A stretch of DNA of 64,000 nucleotides from Apodospora peruviana (taxonomy: Eukaryota; Ascomycota; Sordariomycetes; Sordariales; Lasiosphaeriaceae). The DNA lies in NCBI GenBank assembly GCA_033439685.1, contig JAUEDM010000004.1, forward strand, positions 2,542,001-2,606,000, in the 5' to 3' direction. Shown here one piece after another: positions 41,973-53,798 of the stretch. A program made the position numbers and the translations under genes. How positions within the stretch are numbered: the first letter of the stretch is position 1; the number at the start of each line of letters is the position of its first letter. Under the pieces are notes generated by a model. It made no database searches. It saw only the letters and a list, made by a program, of their open reading frames with translations, and had not been told where the DNA came from.

Positions 41973-43642
41973 TCATTCTCTTGCCTGTATAAATACAATT
42001 TGATTTTCGGGATTGGCTGTGTTGGTTGGATCGGACTGGGCTGGCTTGTCTGTTTTTTGGGGTTCACATGGAGTTGTTTCGTAACGTAGCGGAATTGTCA
42101 GTTAATTTAACAGTTTTACGGGTTACGTCTACCTGGTACAGGGTGCGTGGCGTGGCTGATGGTGTGCGCAAGGTACAACATGCTGTCGTGTTTGACAGCG
42201 ACGGTGTGCGACGGTGAAGCATTTTGCCAACGATGGAACGAGCATCGTGGTCTGTCTGCCCTGGGCCAGACGTCAGGTGAGGTCATTATTCGCCGCCATA
42301 TCCCCGTGGATATCAGCGGCTCCATATGGCTGTTCTGGAGTTTTGGAGCATTCAACCTCTCGTCGATGGAGACGTGAGGTGGAGAGAACGGAGAGAACGA
42401 GTGTTGGCGAGGAGATATCCCGAGAGACCGGCCCGATGCGCGTCTGGACCGATCGACGGGAACGGGACTTTGAATGGACATTGGGTTTGGAGATGTTTCA
42501 CAAGGAATTGCTTTCTCCTCGTAGGCGACAGTGAGGAGCATCATTAAGAGTCCCCATTCGAGGCCGTTGCAGTTAAATGCATCATGTTCTTCAGGTAGTT
42601 CGTTCGAACTCCTTCCAAATCCATAATCCGTATTCTTTCTCACTGCAACAATGGACTCCATGGCTCTTATAAAAGTTCAAGGAAAGTGCATCGGAAGGGA
42701 CACGGGGGCTGCATGGTAGGTGGGGTCCTGCGACTCGAAAAAACGCGCCCGAATTTTCAATCAAGCGGGGAGCCGCGCTTTTTTTAAAGAGGCTGGAGAA
42801 AGGCGTAGCTCTCTCCACTACGACGCGAAAAATCAAGTCATGAAAGAGGGGGACCCAACGGCGCCGGCTTTGGGAAATGGCAAGTCGTGGAGTCATGGTT
42901 TGGGCATTTTGATATGGCAGTGAATGAACAGAAAGAGAATGCAAACTTAATTATACGTGTAATTGACTAGGCTCCAAAAATCTCCGGTACGTCATCGGAT
43001 GAAACTCACGATAGGACCATATTCGGGCAAGACGGCGCTGTGCAAGTGCGGTGAAGTGGGACCTGCCCGGTGTATGATTTGCCTGCTGGAGCCGCCGAGT
43101 GGCCTGGGCAGCCTGCCGGCCTCGGATCAGCGCTGGCAAGCACGCAAGGGCACGCGAAAGATAGGCAGGCCTAGTGGAGGCTTGACGCCAAACGCGACTA
43201 CCACTGGCTCGCCTGGCTCCTCTTAGCGAAATCGCGTCCTGCGACAGGCGAGAGAGCCACGGTCCCACAGACACGGCCACGACCACGGGTTGCAGCCATC
43301 TCTTAAATATCCAAATCCCCACCCTGCACTCTCCGTGGGCCTCTTCCACCCAGGCCATATTCTGACAATTCTGACGAGCGAACCAGTAGAAACATTCTTT
43401 TTGCTCTCTGCGCTGCACTGCATCGTTGTTTACTGTTGCTTTGCATCTTCCTCACGACTTTCGCTCTTTTCGCTTTGACTCCAGTCGCCGGATATAAATT
43501 CGCCGGAGGGGGAAAAGACCGCAGCTGACGCGCTTTGGACGTGGGACGCGCGAGGCACTCAACCTCCGACTGCCAGCTTCATATCTTGGCCTCGACAACT
43601 TTTTCTTGGGGTCCAACTCGCGAGCATTGTCATGATCACTGC
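41973..43642. other. long upstream region of the FHA-domain gene
   Basis: About 1.7 kb without a supported gene. A 181-codon ATG frame on the minus strand (42661-42116) has no motif. Several ACGCG elements, listed separately, lie in the half nearest the FHA gene, together with a TATAAAT at about 43493. Confidence 0.5.
43151..43160 (+). promoter_or_regulatory. MBF/SBF-like site CACGCGAAAG
   Basis: CACGCGAAAG combines the MCB and SCB cell-cycle elements. Related cores occur at 42743 (ACGCGC), 42823 (ACGCGAAA), 43192 (ACGCGA), 43528 and 43546 (ACGCGC). The gene downstream resembles TOS4, a known SBF target in budding yeast. Confidence 0.5.
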
Positions 43643-45241
43643 ATGACGGCAATGGATTCCTCTCCCGCAGCAACAAAGGCCCTCGAGCCCTCGCTGCCCA
43701 CCACGGCCGGCGTAAAGCGGCCGGCCCCGTCATTGCTGCCGCCTTTCGAGCCTCTCTCTTCTTCGCCTGGCTTACCACGACCCTCGAAACGGCAAGCCAC
43801 CTCGACCGCATTTCTCAAGTATCCCACGCCAGTACCAACCTCCAGCACCGGGATCCTCTCGTCCAGCCCTCCCGGCCTCGGCCGCCCGCGACCCTTCTTG
43901 CAACGGACGCTGTCATCCGTGTCCGAACGCGCCCCTCTTTCCGATGTCCGCTCCGTGGAGCTCAACGAGAACGGGGAGACGCTTCTTATGGGCAGGTCGA
44001 GCAACTCTTCGCACTATCAGCTTTCGTCGAACCGACTAATCAGTAGAGTGCACGTCAAAGCACGGTACATTCCCGCCGTTGAACCGCTTGCTATCCCCAA
44101 GATGGAGATCACCTGCAACGGTTGGAACGGACTGAAGTTGCATTGCCAGGGGCAGTCTTGGGATCTGGCCAAGGGGGATCTCTTTACGTCGGAGACGGAG
44201 GGTGCCGAGATCATGATTGACGTCCAGGACGCGAGAGTGCTTCTGCAGTGGCCGACGAAACGGGACAAGGACGCGTTGGGGGGCAACTTGAGCGACTCCT
44301 CGTGGGACGAGTCTCCGCGGCCGAGAGCTGGACGTGCTACCGGCGGGGCCTCGGCGGAACTGTTGGGTAGCCCGCTTCGACGGACGACGCGTATCGCCAG
44401 CCCCGAGTCGCCGACGCCCGCCAACGTGTCGACGTCTAATGCCAGCCTCCACGACTTGCTTCCGGACACCATCAATGATCAGGGTGCCGCTGTACAGATA
44501 TATGAGGACGCTAGTGCCGACGAGCAGGAGTTGCCAAAACTGACCGATGCGAACGCGAGTTTCGTCACCCAGGCCACGGAGAGCTTCTCGAGCGATTTGA
44601 GTGATCCGCAGTCTGACGTGGACAACGACCCGGACGAGGAGAATGACCCCATTGTGCACTCATTTGGCCCCTTCGGTGCCAACATTTCGAGCCGCTTCGC
44701 GTCCTTCTCGACCATGTCGCCCAGGAGACGGGTTGGCGCGACGCTGGAGCCACTGCAAGAGTCGAATCCCAACTCGACCAACGCCAGCCCCAAAGCTCCC
44801 GATGTGTCCACGCCGGTTGAGAGCTCGCTGAACGTAGAAGAGAAGGCTGCTGTCTGCAATCACGTCGTTAACCAGCTCGCGTTTTCGCGACTGTCCTCGA
44901 CGCCTCTGTCAACCATCATGAATAACCTTCCTGCGGACGAGAGGAAGGACCTGACCAAGGACCAACTCCGTATCATTATCGAGGCAACGGCCGCCGTCGG
45001 TATCATCCCGAGACAGGGCAAGGATGCTGCGGGCAAGCCCCTTGAGAGCGAGTATTACTACATCCCCGAGATGGACACGGACGAGCATCGTCGGCTGGCC
45101 GTGACGGATGGTCTGCGGAAGCCCAGTCTGAGAAACTGTAGAAAGCAACACAAGGTAAGCACCATCCTTCGCCATTCTCCCCATCGACCATGACTGACCT
45201 TGACCTAGCAATATTACTGGAAGCGGCCACGCACTCCATGA
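43643..45241 (+). CDS. TOS4: TOS4-like FHA-domain nuclear protein, 2 exons
   Basis: 514-residue protein; exons 43643-45154 and 45209-45241. The first 100 residues are Ser/Pro-rich and basic (KRPAPS, PSKRQAT), as in nuclear proteins. The FHA domain spans about residues 105-200: LLMGRSSNSSHYQLSSNRLI carries the conserved GR, SS.H-like surface, then SRVHVKA and NGWNGLKL (NG motif). A long acidic, Ser-rich linker follows, and the C-terminus is a conserved helical region ending YYWKRPRTP, completed by the small second exon. Yeast Tos4/Plm2 bind phosphothreonine partners and act in S-phase and checkpoint gene expression. Phospho-binding is expected; equivalence to TOS4 is by architecture. Confidence 0.78.
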
Positions 45242-46121
45242 TCAATCCACTTTTTTTGGTTGTCGGACAGATCGAACTCTCCTGCTGGTGTCGTTCTTAC
45301 CATTACATTGCTTTACAGCCTGTCGCCGAATCGATCTTTCACCTCTTTTGCCCGGCGAAAAGAAGAAGAAGACTCTTCATTTGTGCTTGGGATAAAAAGT
45401 TTACATACCCCCTTTTGGCTTTGCCCTTAACTTCTCTGTTAATGATTTCTTTTCCCCGGAGAACCACTCCGTCTCCACTGTATTTGCTTTCCTCACTTAC
45501 GAGTTGCATAGCGCCAGGCGTCATTTTTATGCTGGTATATACCGCTGAGCCGCCATCTGGCTTTGCCCCTTTTTCCTGTTAGGGCTTTTTTCGTGGCATT
45601 TTGATGGTAGGAAGCGAGAGACAAATGGAGGAGGATGGACATGTTTACACGATGATCGAGTTGATATGGAGGAAAAGGAAGCAAGTTGAAAGACCAGATA
45701 CCTATCTTTTCAGGTAGAGCTGTTAGATAAGAGTTTGCATAAGAGAGTGTATCACAGAAATATTTCAAGCGATTCCGTCCAGAATAAAGCGTGATGTGAT
45801 TCGGTGCCTGGTTCCTAGCCGGCGATCAACAACCCCCAAAGATCCCAGCAGTCCGGCACGACACCTGCAGCCGGCCGGTCTCGACTTGGACAGCTGACCC
45901 CTGTCTGTTCAGCCTCCCCGCAGCCACATCGGGCCCCACCAGATTATCTCTTATCGCTTATCGGATCGGAGGAAAAGGAAAAACAAGCAGGCCGGCAACC
46001 CAAAATTTCGGGAGGACCCAGAAAAAAATCGAGAGGCCGTCAAAGTCGAAAACGCCAGCCCCACCGCGACATCTTCAAGAGGGCTTTTGCAGTACAATCC
46101 CTCGTCGCAAACACGTTCAAG
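45242..46121. other. intergenic region before the CIC1/UTP30-like gene
   Basis: About 880 bases with no supported gene; 3' flank of the FHA gene and promoter of the next. Confidence 0.55.
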
Positions 46122-47433
46122 ATGTCCAACTCTACAGCCGTCGCCAAGGCGACTGAAGCCCAGGTGTCGCTCATTAATCCCGACCAGGTTTGTATTGTCT
46201 AGACCATTTTCTCTTCCATGGCAACCGCTTACCGTTTGGACCCATGATCCAGACTCTCAAAGCCTCCAAGGCGCTCATCGCGCACATCAAGAAGGCTGCC
46301 GCCACGCCGGCCGCGTCCGGAAAGCAGAACCTCCTCGCCGATGAGGAGTCCACCGTCGCAGAGACGCCGATATGGCTGACCCTGACCACGAAGCGCCACA
46401 TTCACGACACCCACCGCCTGCAGCCCAGCAAGATCATCCTCCCGAACCCGCTCAACACGGACAGCGAGTCCACCATCTGCCTGATTACGGCCGACCCGCA
46501 GAGGCACTACAAGAACGTGGTCGCGTCGGACGAGTTTCCCGAGGACCTGCGGAAGCGCATCACCAGGGTGATCGACCTCACACACCTCAAGGCCAAGTTC
46601 AAGGCCTTCGAGGCACAGCGCAAGCTGTTCAGCGAGCACGAGATTTTTTTGGCGGATGACCGGATCATAAACCGTCTGCCCAGCGCGCTTGGCAAGACTT
46701 TCTTCAAGAGCACGGTCAAGCGGCCGATTCCGGTCGTGTTGATGGCCAAGAGGGAAAAGGTTGACGGGAAGCGGGTCCCCAAACCCAAGGGCCCGAAGCA
46801 GAAGCGCGACCCCGTTGAGAATGTTAATGCACGGTCGACGCCTGAGATTGCGGCCGAGATCCGGAAAGCGATTGGCGCGGCGTTGGTTTCGGTATGTGTT
46901 TGTCCCGCCAGATTAGGTATGCCGAATGTGAGTGTGCTAACAAACAAAACTAGCTGAGCCCAAGCACCAACACGGCGGTCAAGTGCGGCTACGCGAGCTG
47001 GGAGCCGGAGAAGCTGGCCGAGAACGTCAACAAGATCGTCAACGACCTGGTCGAGCGCTTCGTGCCGCAGAAGTGGAGCAACGTGCGGAATATCTACATC
47101 AAGGGCCCGGAGACGGCTGCGCTCCCCATCTACCAGACGGACGAGTTGTGGCTGGAAGAGACGCAGGTGGTCAAGGACGGTCAGGAGCTGTCGAGCAAGT
47201 CAGAGAAGGCCAACATTGGCAAGAAGCGCAAGTCGTTGGATGCCGAGCCCGAGGTTAATGAGGAGTCTGAGGTGAAGAAGGAGGGAGATCGGCCAAAGAA
47301 GAAGTCTAAGAAGGTGAAGGAGGCTAAGGCGGTGCCGGAGAGCAACGATGACAAGCTTGACAAGGAAATTGCCGCGCGGAAGGCCACGCTTAGGAAGCAG
47401 AAAGCTTCGGCGAAGAAGGCTGTTGAGGCCTAG
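46122..47433 (+). CDS. ribosome-biogenesis protein of the ribosomal L1 family (CIC1/UTP30-like), 3 exons
   Basis: 394-residue protein; exons 46122-46187, 46253-46891 and 46954-47433, all phase 0. The ribosomal-L1 fold begins at TLKASKALIAHIKK and includes WLTLTTKRHIHD, KIILPNPL, ICLITADPQRHYK, the hinge LSEHEIFLADDRII-type segment (FSEHEIFLADDRI) and LGKTFFKS, then ALVSLSPSTNTAVKCG across the second splice. The C-terminal 90 residues are Lys/Glu-rich and coiled, typical of nucleolar assembly factors. Length and tail fit Cic1/Nsa3, a 60S assembly factor, better than the shorter Utp30 of the 90S pre-ribosome. Nucleolar function is well supported; the exact ortholog is less sure. Confidence 0.86.
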
Positions 47434-49032
47434 ATTGAGGTCTGGGTTGGTTGCTAGTGCGACGGGGGACAAAAGTCTATCTCTGGAATAGGGGTAGAGG
47501 AGCTATTTCGCTGGGTTACTGCTAACTGAGGTAGGCTTACATCATTGCTGGGCGTTTTGGAGTCCATTCGGAAAGATAAAAAGACCAGGCAAAGGGGGTA
47601 TGGGAGACATGGGAGTAAACCCCTTACGGTATCTACCTATTTTGTACAGCCTTTTTTATTCTTGAGGCAAATCTATCTATCTTACTTGGAAAGACTCTCA
47701 ATGTTTGAATGCTGTTCTCTCAAGCATTCGTTAGTGCTCACGGATATCGACACGATTGAATGAGAGTTTGGGTGAAACTCCCGACCGCCTTGACAGCGAC
47801 GGCCCGGCAGCGGCTCATCTAATTGGCCAATCTTATCCCAAAAGGACTTGGCACTTCAAGTTCCATTACCCCACATCCAATACTGAAGTCAATCATCAGC
47901 CTGTTTTGCTCCCTTGCCCTCCAAAACAACTGCCGAAACGACTGAGAGGTGGTCGCTCCCGCCTGGTAATATTCTCGTAATCGACGACTCCGCACCACAC
48001 AGCAGTCACGATTCGATTCAGCAGTTCCCCGATCGCCGAGCGACGGGCGACTGGCCGTAGCAGCAGCAGCAGCAACTCGCACCTCGCACCACGGCAGAAT
48101 CCAACCTGCATACCATTATCCAATGCGATAATGCACCCTCTGCTCTGACGACGGGAAGCAGATTTGAGATGACCGGGTGCCATTTATCTCACCGTTCGAC
48201 CCACGGACTGCACGAGAGCTTCATGCCATCATTGTGCTCGTTCAATGGCATTTCCAGTTCATGGAAATAAACATGACGCAGACTATGGAAGTCAGATGCG
48301 GAAAGAGAGCTCCCTTGAGCTGATGAGTGGGCGAGCTGCGGAGAACTGCACCCCACGTCTAGTCTGGTTGCTCCCTCGTCTCGGCGTCCCAGCTGACGGC
48401 TTAGTTCGCTGCCTATTTTTACATCCGAACACCAAGCAGCTACCTTCCCTACGTTCGGTTCGGTTCCCGTCCCATGACCGAGACCGTTCGTCTATGCAGC
48501 TGTTCACACGGCTGGTGTGTGTGTGTGTGTGTGTATGGCGATGGGTGAGTTGCAACTGGCCTGGCGGGGAGAAGGACTGCCTGGTTCTCTTCTTGTCAAC
48601 CAATCCCCCAATGTCGGTTCGGTTTGCTGCACAACACCCCTCCGGCAGATGTCACCCGCCGTTGTGTTCCCAATGGGCGGCGGGCCAAAGCCAGCAAGCA
48701 GGGCGCTCATTTATATAGGTCGTGAAAAGTAACTTCTGCCCCGTACGCCCGGTACATCACTTTTTTCCCCACCCCATCATGAGTGTCATATAGGTATACC
48801 CTTGGTTCCGTCGTCCGAGATAAGCTTCGTCTTTTCCAACTGGACTGCCGCTGGCAACTTCAACAGTTGTTTTGCTCTTTTGTGTTTTGTTTGTCTGTGT
48901 CTGGTTGAGTTGGTTGATCCAGCTTTGCTCACTCAAAATAAAGCATCCGGAGCTTTGTGTTGCAAAGAGAAAAAAAGGCTTCAAACATTCATCCCCTTTT
49001 AGCTTTAAAGAAAAGTGTCAGCCACACCAAAG
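47434..49032. other. long intergenic region before the P450 gene
   Basis: About 1.6 kb with no supported gene on either strand. It contains a (GT)n repeat, and TATATA-like sequence at about 48711. Confidence 0.5.
48515..48534 (+). repeat. (GT)10 microsatellite
   Basis: Ten perfect GT units about 500 bases upstream of the P450 start codon. Confidence 0.95.
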
Positions 49033-50819
49033 ATGGGTGTCACCAAAAAGTCGTCGTCGTCGTCGTCGTCGGACGGTGACAAGATAACCATCGTCGGCAC
49101 GGTAGCCGCCTTCGTCGTCGCCCACTGGGCCGCCCTTCTCGTGTCAGCCTTCGTCGTCCGCGTCCTCTACCGCCGGTACGCCTCGCCGCTCTCCAAGTAT
49201 CCCGGCCCGTTCCTCGCCTCCTTCTCGCGGCTCTGGCTCTTCATCTCGACCTGGCGAGGCCAGACGCAGTACGACCACATCGACCTGCATCGCAAGTACG
49301 GCCGCGTCGTGCGCATCGCCCCCAACGAGGTGTCGCTCGCCTCCCCGGAAGCCGCGCGCACGCTGCTGTCTGCCGGCAAGCGCTTCTTCAAGACGCCCTT
49401 CTACGGCGTCTTCCCGCCGCCCGAGAACCCCGACATCTTCACCGAAACCCGCGAGGACGTGCATGCGCAAAAGAAGCGCGTCGCCAATGTGCCCTACAGC
49501 ATGGCTGCCATGCAACAGCTTACCCCTTTCATCGATGATACGATCGAGCACCTGGCGCGCAAGATCGATGCGCATATCAGTGCCAACGGCGGGGTGTTCA
49601 ACCTCGGCGATTTCCTGCACTTTTTTGCCTTCGACGTGCTCGGCGAGGTGGCCTTCAGCAGGAGCTTTGGCTTCCTGGCGGAGGGACGGGACGTGGATCT
49701 GGCCATCAGGACGATCGACAAGTCGCAGACGTACAATGGCATCGTGGGCCAGATCCCCGAGCTCGACATGCTGCTGCGGCGCAACCCGCTGTGGCAGTTC
49801 ATCCCCTGGCTGAGCACCAAGAACGCACTCATCACCAAGATGGCGCTCGAGGAGATGGCCAAGCGCCAGCCTTTTAGCAAGGACAGCGCCGGGCTCTTGC
49901 GGAGCGGCGACGGGCGCCAGGACCTCATGGCCAGCTTGATCCAGGGCCACATGAAGGACCCCGAACGGTTCGGCCAGGGCGACGTGTTTGCTGTTGCGCA
50001 TGGTGCCATGTAAGTCTTTTTTCCCCTCTACCAATTCCCTCTATCTTTCGAACATGTAGTAGATGGGATAGGGATATACTGAACCTGTGCGTTTGTTTTA
50101 AAACAGCTTCGCCGGGTCCGACTCGACCGCCTCGACGATGCAGTCCTTCTTCTGGCACGTGCTCGACGCGCGCCCCGTATACGAGTCCCTGGTCCGCGAG
50201 ATCGAGTCGGCCGTCCAATCCGGCGCGATCCCGGCGGAGGGCAACATCACCTGGAGCCAGGGGCAGTCTCTAACATACCTACAGGCGTGCCTGAAGGAGG
50301 CCATGCGCGTGCGCCCCGCCGTCGGGCTCAACATCTCGCGGCTGGCGCCGCCCGAGGGCGCCACGCTCGACGGGTACTTCTTCCCCGGCGGGACGAGCCT
50401 CTCGGTCAACGGCTGGGTGCTTCACCGCGATAAGGAAACGTTTGGGCAGGACGCCGAGGACTTTAGGCCTGAAAGGTGGCTCGAAGACGAGGAGAAGGCT
50501 AGGAAGATGGAGAGATATATGTTTCAGGTACGTACCTACTTACTTACACACACCAATATTGCCAATATGATTGATTTGTGAGAAATGTTTTGCTGACACA
50601 TTTGGGGGGAAAAAGTTCGGCGGAGGAAGCCATCTCTGCATCGGACGCAACCTCGCACTTCTGGAGATTAACAAGGTCGTGCCGCGGCTGCTGCGCGATT
50701 ACAGGTTCGAGTTGGCGCACCCGGGCAAACCGCTCAAGGCGCACTCGTCGTTCTTTGTCGTTCAGGAGGGGCTGGAGGTGTATATGAAGAAGGCTCCTTC
50801 TGTGGTGGGGAAAGCTTAG
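49033..50819 (+). CDS. cytochrome P450 monooxygenase, 3 exons
   Basis: 533-residue microsomal P450; exons 49033-50009, 50107-50527 and 50616-50819. A Ser-rich N-terminus encoded by (TCG)n precedes a membrane anchor (VGTVAAFVVAHWAALLVSAF) and the proline region YPGPFLASFS. The I-helix oxygen-binding segment GAIFAGSDSTAS is rebuilt by splice 1. The K-helix ExxR is in KEAMRVRP, PERF-type FRPERW follows, and the haem loop FGGGSHLCIGRN is rebuilt by splice 2. It resembles the pisatin-demethylase-like (CYP57/CYP65-type) group of fungal P450s; the substrate is unknown. It stands alone, with no clear biosynthetic neighbours. Confidence 0.93.
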
Positions 50820-53798
50820 ATATTTCTAGGTAGTTTTTGTGTTGTGTCAAGCAGAGAGTTAGAGGCGGTGTGTGGTTATATAACGTTCCCCCCTTATCTC
50901 AAGTCCGAGAGAGATATAGTCCGAAGGACGACGGGAATAAGCGGCATCATCTTATTAGTCTGGTGATTGGACGCGAACGCCTCGGTCTTATTAGTATTTT
51001 TTTTCGGCGTGTTTCCGATAATATTAAGTGTGTAGTCAGACATGTCCAGGTACTTGAGAAATAAATGACTACTAGTTATTGGATATTTGATAAGCTATTA
51101 CGCTACCACGTTATCACGCTCTCCAAGTACTAAATAATTCCTGACTACATTTCAGAACCCACCAGCATCATGTTGTAACTTATCGTCCTAGGACACGGGG
51201 GTGTTCTGTCCTAATGTTGGTCGAAAGAAAATAGGACTTTGCTTCACAGGATTGGCGAGCAGTGTATCTCTCCAACGAGGTTGAAAATAAACTTTTTGAT
51301 GGTCTCCAAGTTGAGATGATGGAACACGTTGATAAGATGACCGCAGCCTTTTGCAAAAGAAAATTCCAATCCGTGGGAATCGTACCAATGTTCGGTTAGA
51401 GTCGTAAGATAGTACGGGGTGGAAAGACAAGGCTCTCGGCAAGGATGGGTTTTTTTTTCCGCGCTCCACTCTCTAGAGCATAATATCTCGGTATTATCGT
51501 TAATAAAGAGGAGCACCATATAAGTGGGCTTTCTATTTATGGTATATATTCGCGTACTCTTTAGTAGGATGGAAGGGCATTTCCTAATTATATATAGTTA
51601 CCTGGTAGTTCAAGTTCTAATCTTACAAGGTGTGACGGTCGGTGCGATTGAACCTTGATTGAATTGATTGCAACCGTCAACAGTATATAACCCATTAGAA
51701 TTCCAAAGGCTGACACCTTTGGTATTCTGGCATCCCTTTGCGATTGAGGGGGGTTTTGGTGTAATGGTTTGGGTCATTGCACTGGCTCGTCACACAAGGA
51801 TGGTTTTATCTTTCCTACTTAACTCAGCGTGCTTTGCTTGAATAATAATATTCTTCTTTTTCATTACCCGCAGCTGAACCAATGCTTTCAAGTTCTACCG
51901 TTCGACGATAATAATCAGGCTTGGTTGGCAACGACAGAAATGCAAATCCAGAAGAAACAACATATATGCTGCCTACGCTTCCCTCCATTATTACGAGACA
52001 TTCTCCTTTCAAGTGGGCGGCACCAAACTACCTATTCAAAGCCTGCTTACCTTGCCAAGGTGCCCCACTGGAAGAGGCGCGAACTTGCAAGACAAGGCAC
52101 TTCTGATGACCAACATCATCCTCTGCGACATGAATCGTAACAAGAATATTGATTAGTTCTGGAACAGCCAAAAGAGGAGCATGGCTTTGAGCGATTAAAA
52201 AGCCCGAGATAATCATGTATGCACTCTGTGCAAGGAGGGTCAGACAAAACTATCTGGGAACAACTGCCTGATTCTTAGTGGACGATGGAATCAATAACTG
52301 CCGAGTACCTATAAAGCATTTCAAATCCACTCGGAGTCCGGGAGCCTGTCACATGAATCTCCCCTGCCTTCAGGGTAAGGGGAGACAGACACAGAGATAT
52401 AGTACCTGCTCCGTGGTTACATGGTAGACGAGGAACCAGTCGGCGGGACGTGGTAACATGTCCGAGCACTCAATAATCAGAGCCGCAAAAGGCTCGTGTG
52501 TCGGTCGAGCCGGGCTGTCGGGTTTACGGAGGTTTGCAGAGGTTTTGTGAACTATGCGTGGAAAGTCTCAGGGGCCTCGGAATCAACGTGCAACATTACT
52601 TCAGACACCCTTCCCCAATATCACCCACCGTGGAGATGGCCTGGAAGCAGCATTTACCGGGGTTCGGTAACAGAAAGTTGGCGTGGGACTTACCATCTCA
52701 CTCAGCAACTCGCAACCTCAACCAGTTCCCAGCCGTCCACGTCGGGGCCGAGAAGCCCGGCTGCAGTCTGACACCTGGCAGACCACAAAGTTGGGAGTCT
52801 GCAACGAAAAAGCTATTGCAGTTATGGTGGCGGAAGGTGGCGGCAGACGCCCGGTTGGCTAGATCTGTTGGTGTGGTTGTCGGCCATCACTGTACCGCTT
52901 CGCCGTGATTGGTGAGATTCGGCATCTCAAACCCGCGCCAGGGCACAGGCCGCAGTATGGCAACCCCTGCCAAGACACACCTCAACACCCAATATTCAAA
53001 GTAGGGGTAGCTAAGAGACCTGCTCTGGAGGGGCATCCGAAGTCCTCCGCGTGCACAACGGTGTCCTATCTGGTTGTTCGGAGCTACTGTGATGGGATGG
53101 CACGACATGCCGACATTGGTGCCTGCGATCGGATCGTAGTTGAGGCTTGATCTACGTGTCATTCGAACTTGATACTGTCTCGTGGAGCGGGGTTTGAGCT
53201 TAGGATCACAGAGCTGCTGGCTCCCAGCCCTGTGCAGATGTCCTGTGCAGCAAAGAGGTGTGTATGAGCTAGGTGTTGGTGGCAAGGACGGGCTGCCTGC
53301 CCCCCTGGGCCGTGGGGTTGGCTTTGGAGGGCGAGCTCAGAGCTGAGGACTGTATAACCATGCTGCTATAATGATACACCGTGCCACGCTTCTGCTTCCG
53401 TCGATGGACTTATCACGAAAGGGAAGATTGGTGGGATATGGAGGTGATGGACCAGGCAGCCTGCAAGTTTGATCGACCAGAACAAGCGGTGCTACCCACC
53501 AGAGCAATGCAGCCTGTAGATCCGCGCCATTCCGAACTGCTCCAGTTAACTCACTCCAGACTTGGTAGTTCTTCATGCTCGTCAGTGATCTGTCGGAGAC
53601 TTCTTAAGGTTACTGTCCGCCGGGTTGATGCCCGGATCTTCGCAACGACCATGTCGCCTTCCCGCCTGATCATAAGAAGATCCCGAACCGCTTGGTGGAG
53701 TTATGCCGCCATGACATAGCTCAAAGTGTCTCTCAACGACCTCATTGCTGGTGACTGCTTATCGTTCCTACGGCGGCCAGCAGGCTAACCTGCGAAGG
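50820..53798. other. 3-kb region without a supported gene
   Basis: The largest gap in the window. 50.8-52.3 kb is AT-rich and low in coding signal. 52.3-53.7 kb is GC-richer, with many short frames on both strands, none with recognisable motifs or a consistent exon chain. I find no terminal repeats, target-site duplication or transposase motif. It may contain decayed elements or long untranslated regions. Confidence 0.5.

Noticed and set aside
42116..42661. 181-codon ATG frame on the minus strand
   Set aside because: No motif, poor codon bias, and it lies in the promoter of the FHA gene with no splice signals or homologous features I can recognise.
50820..53798. Transposon
   Set aside because: No terminal inverted or long terminal repeats, no integrase, transposase or reverse-transcriptase motifs were visible.
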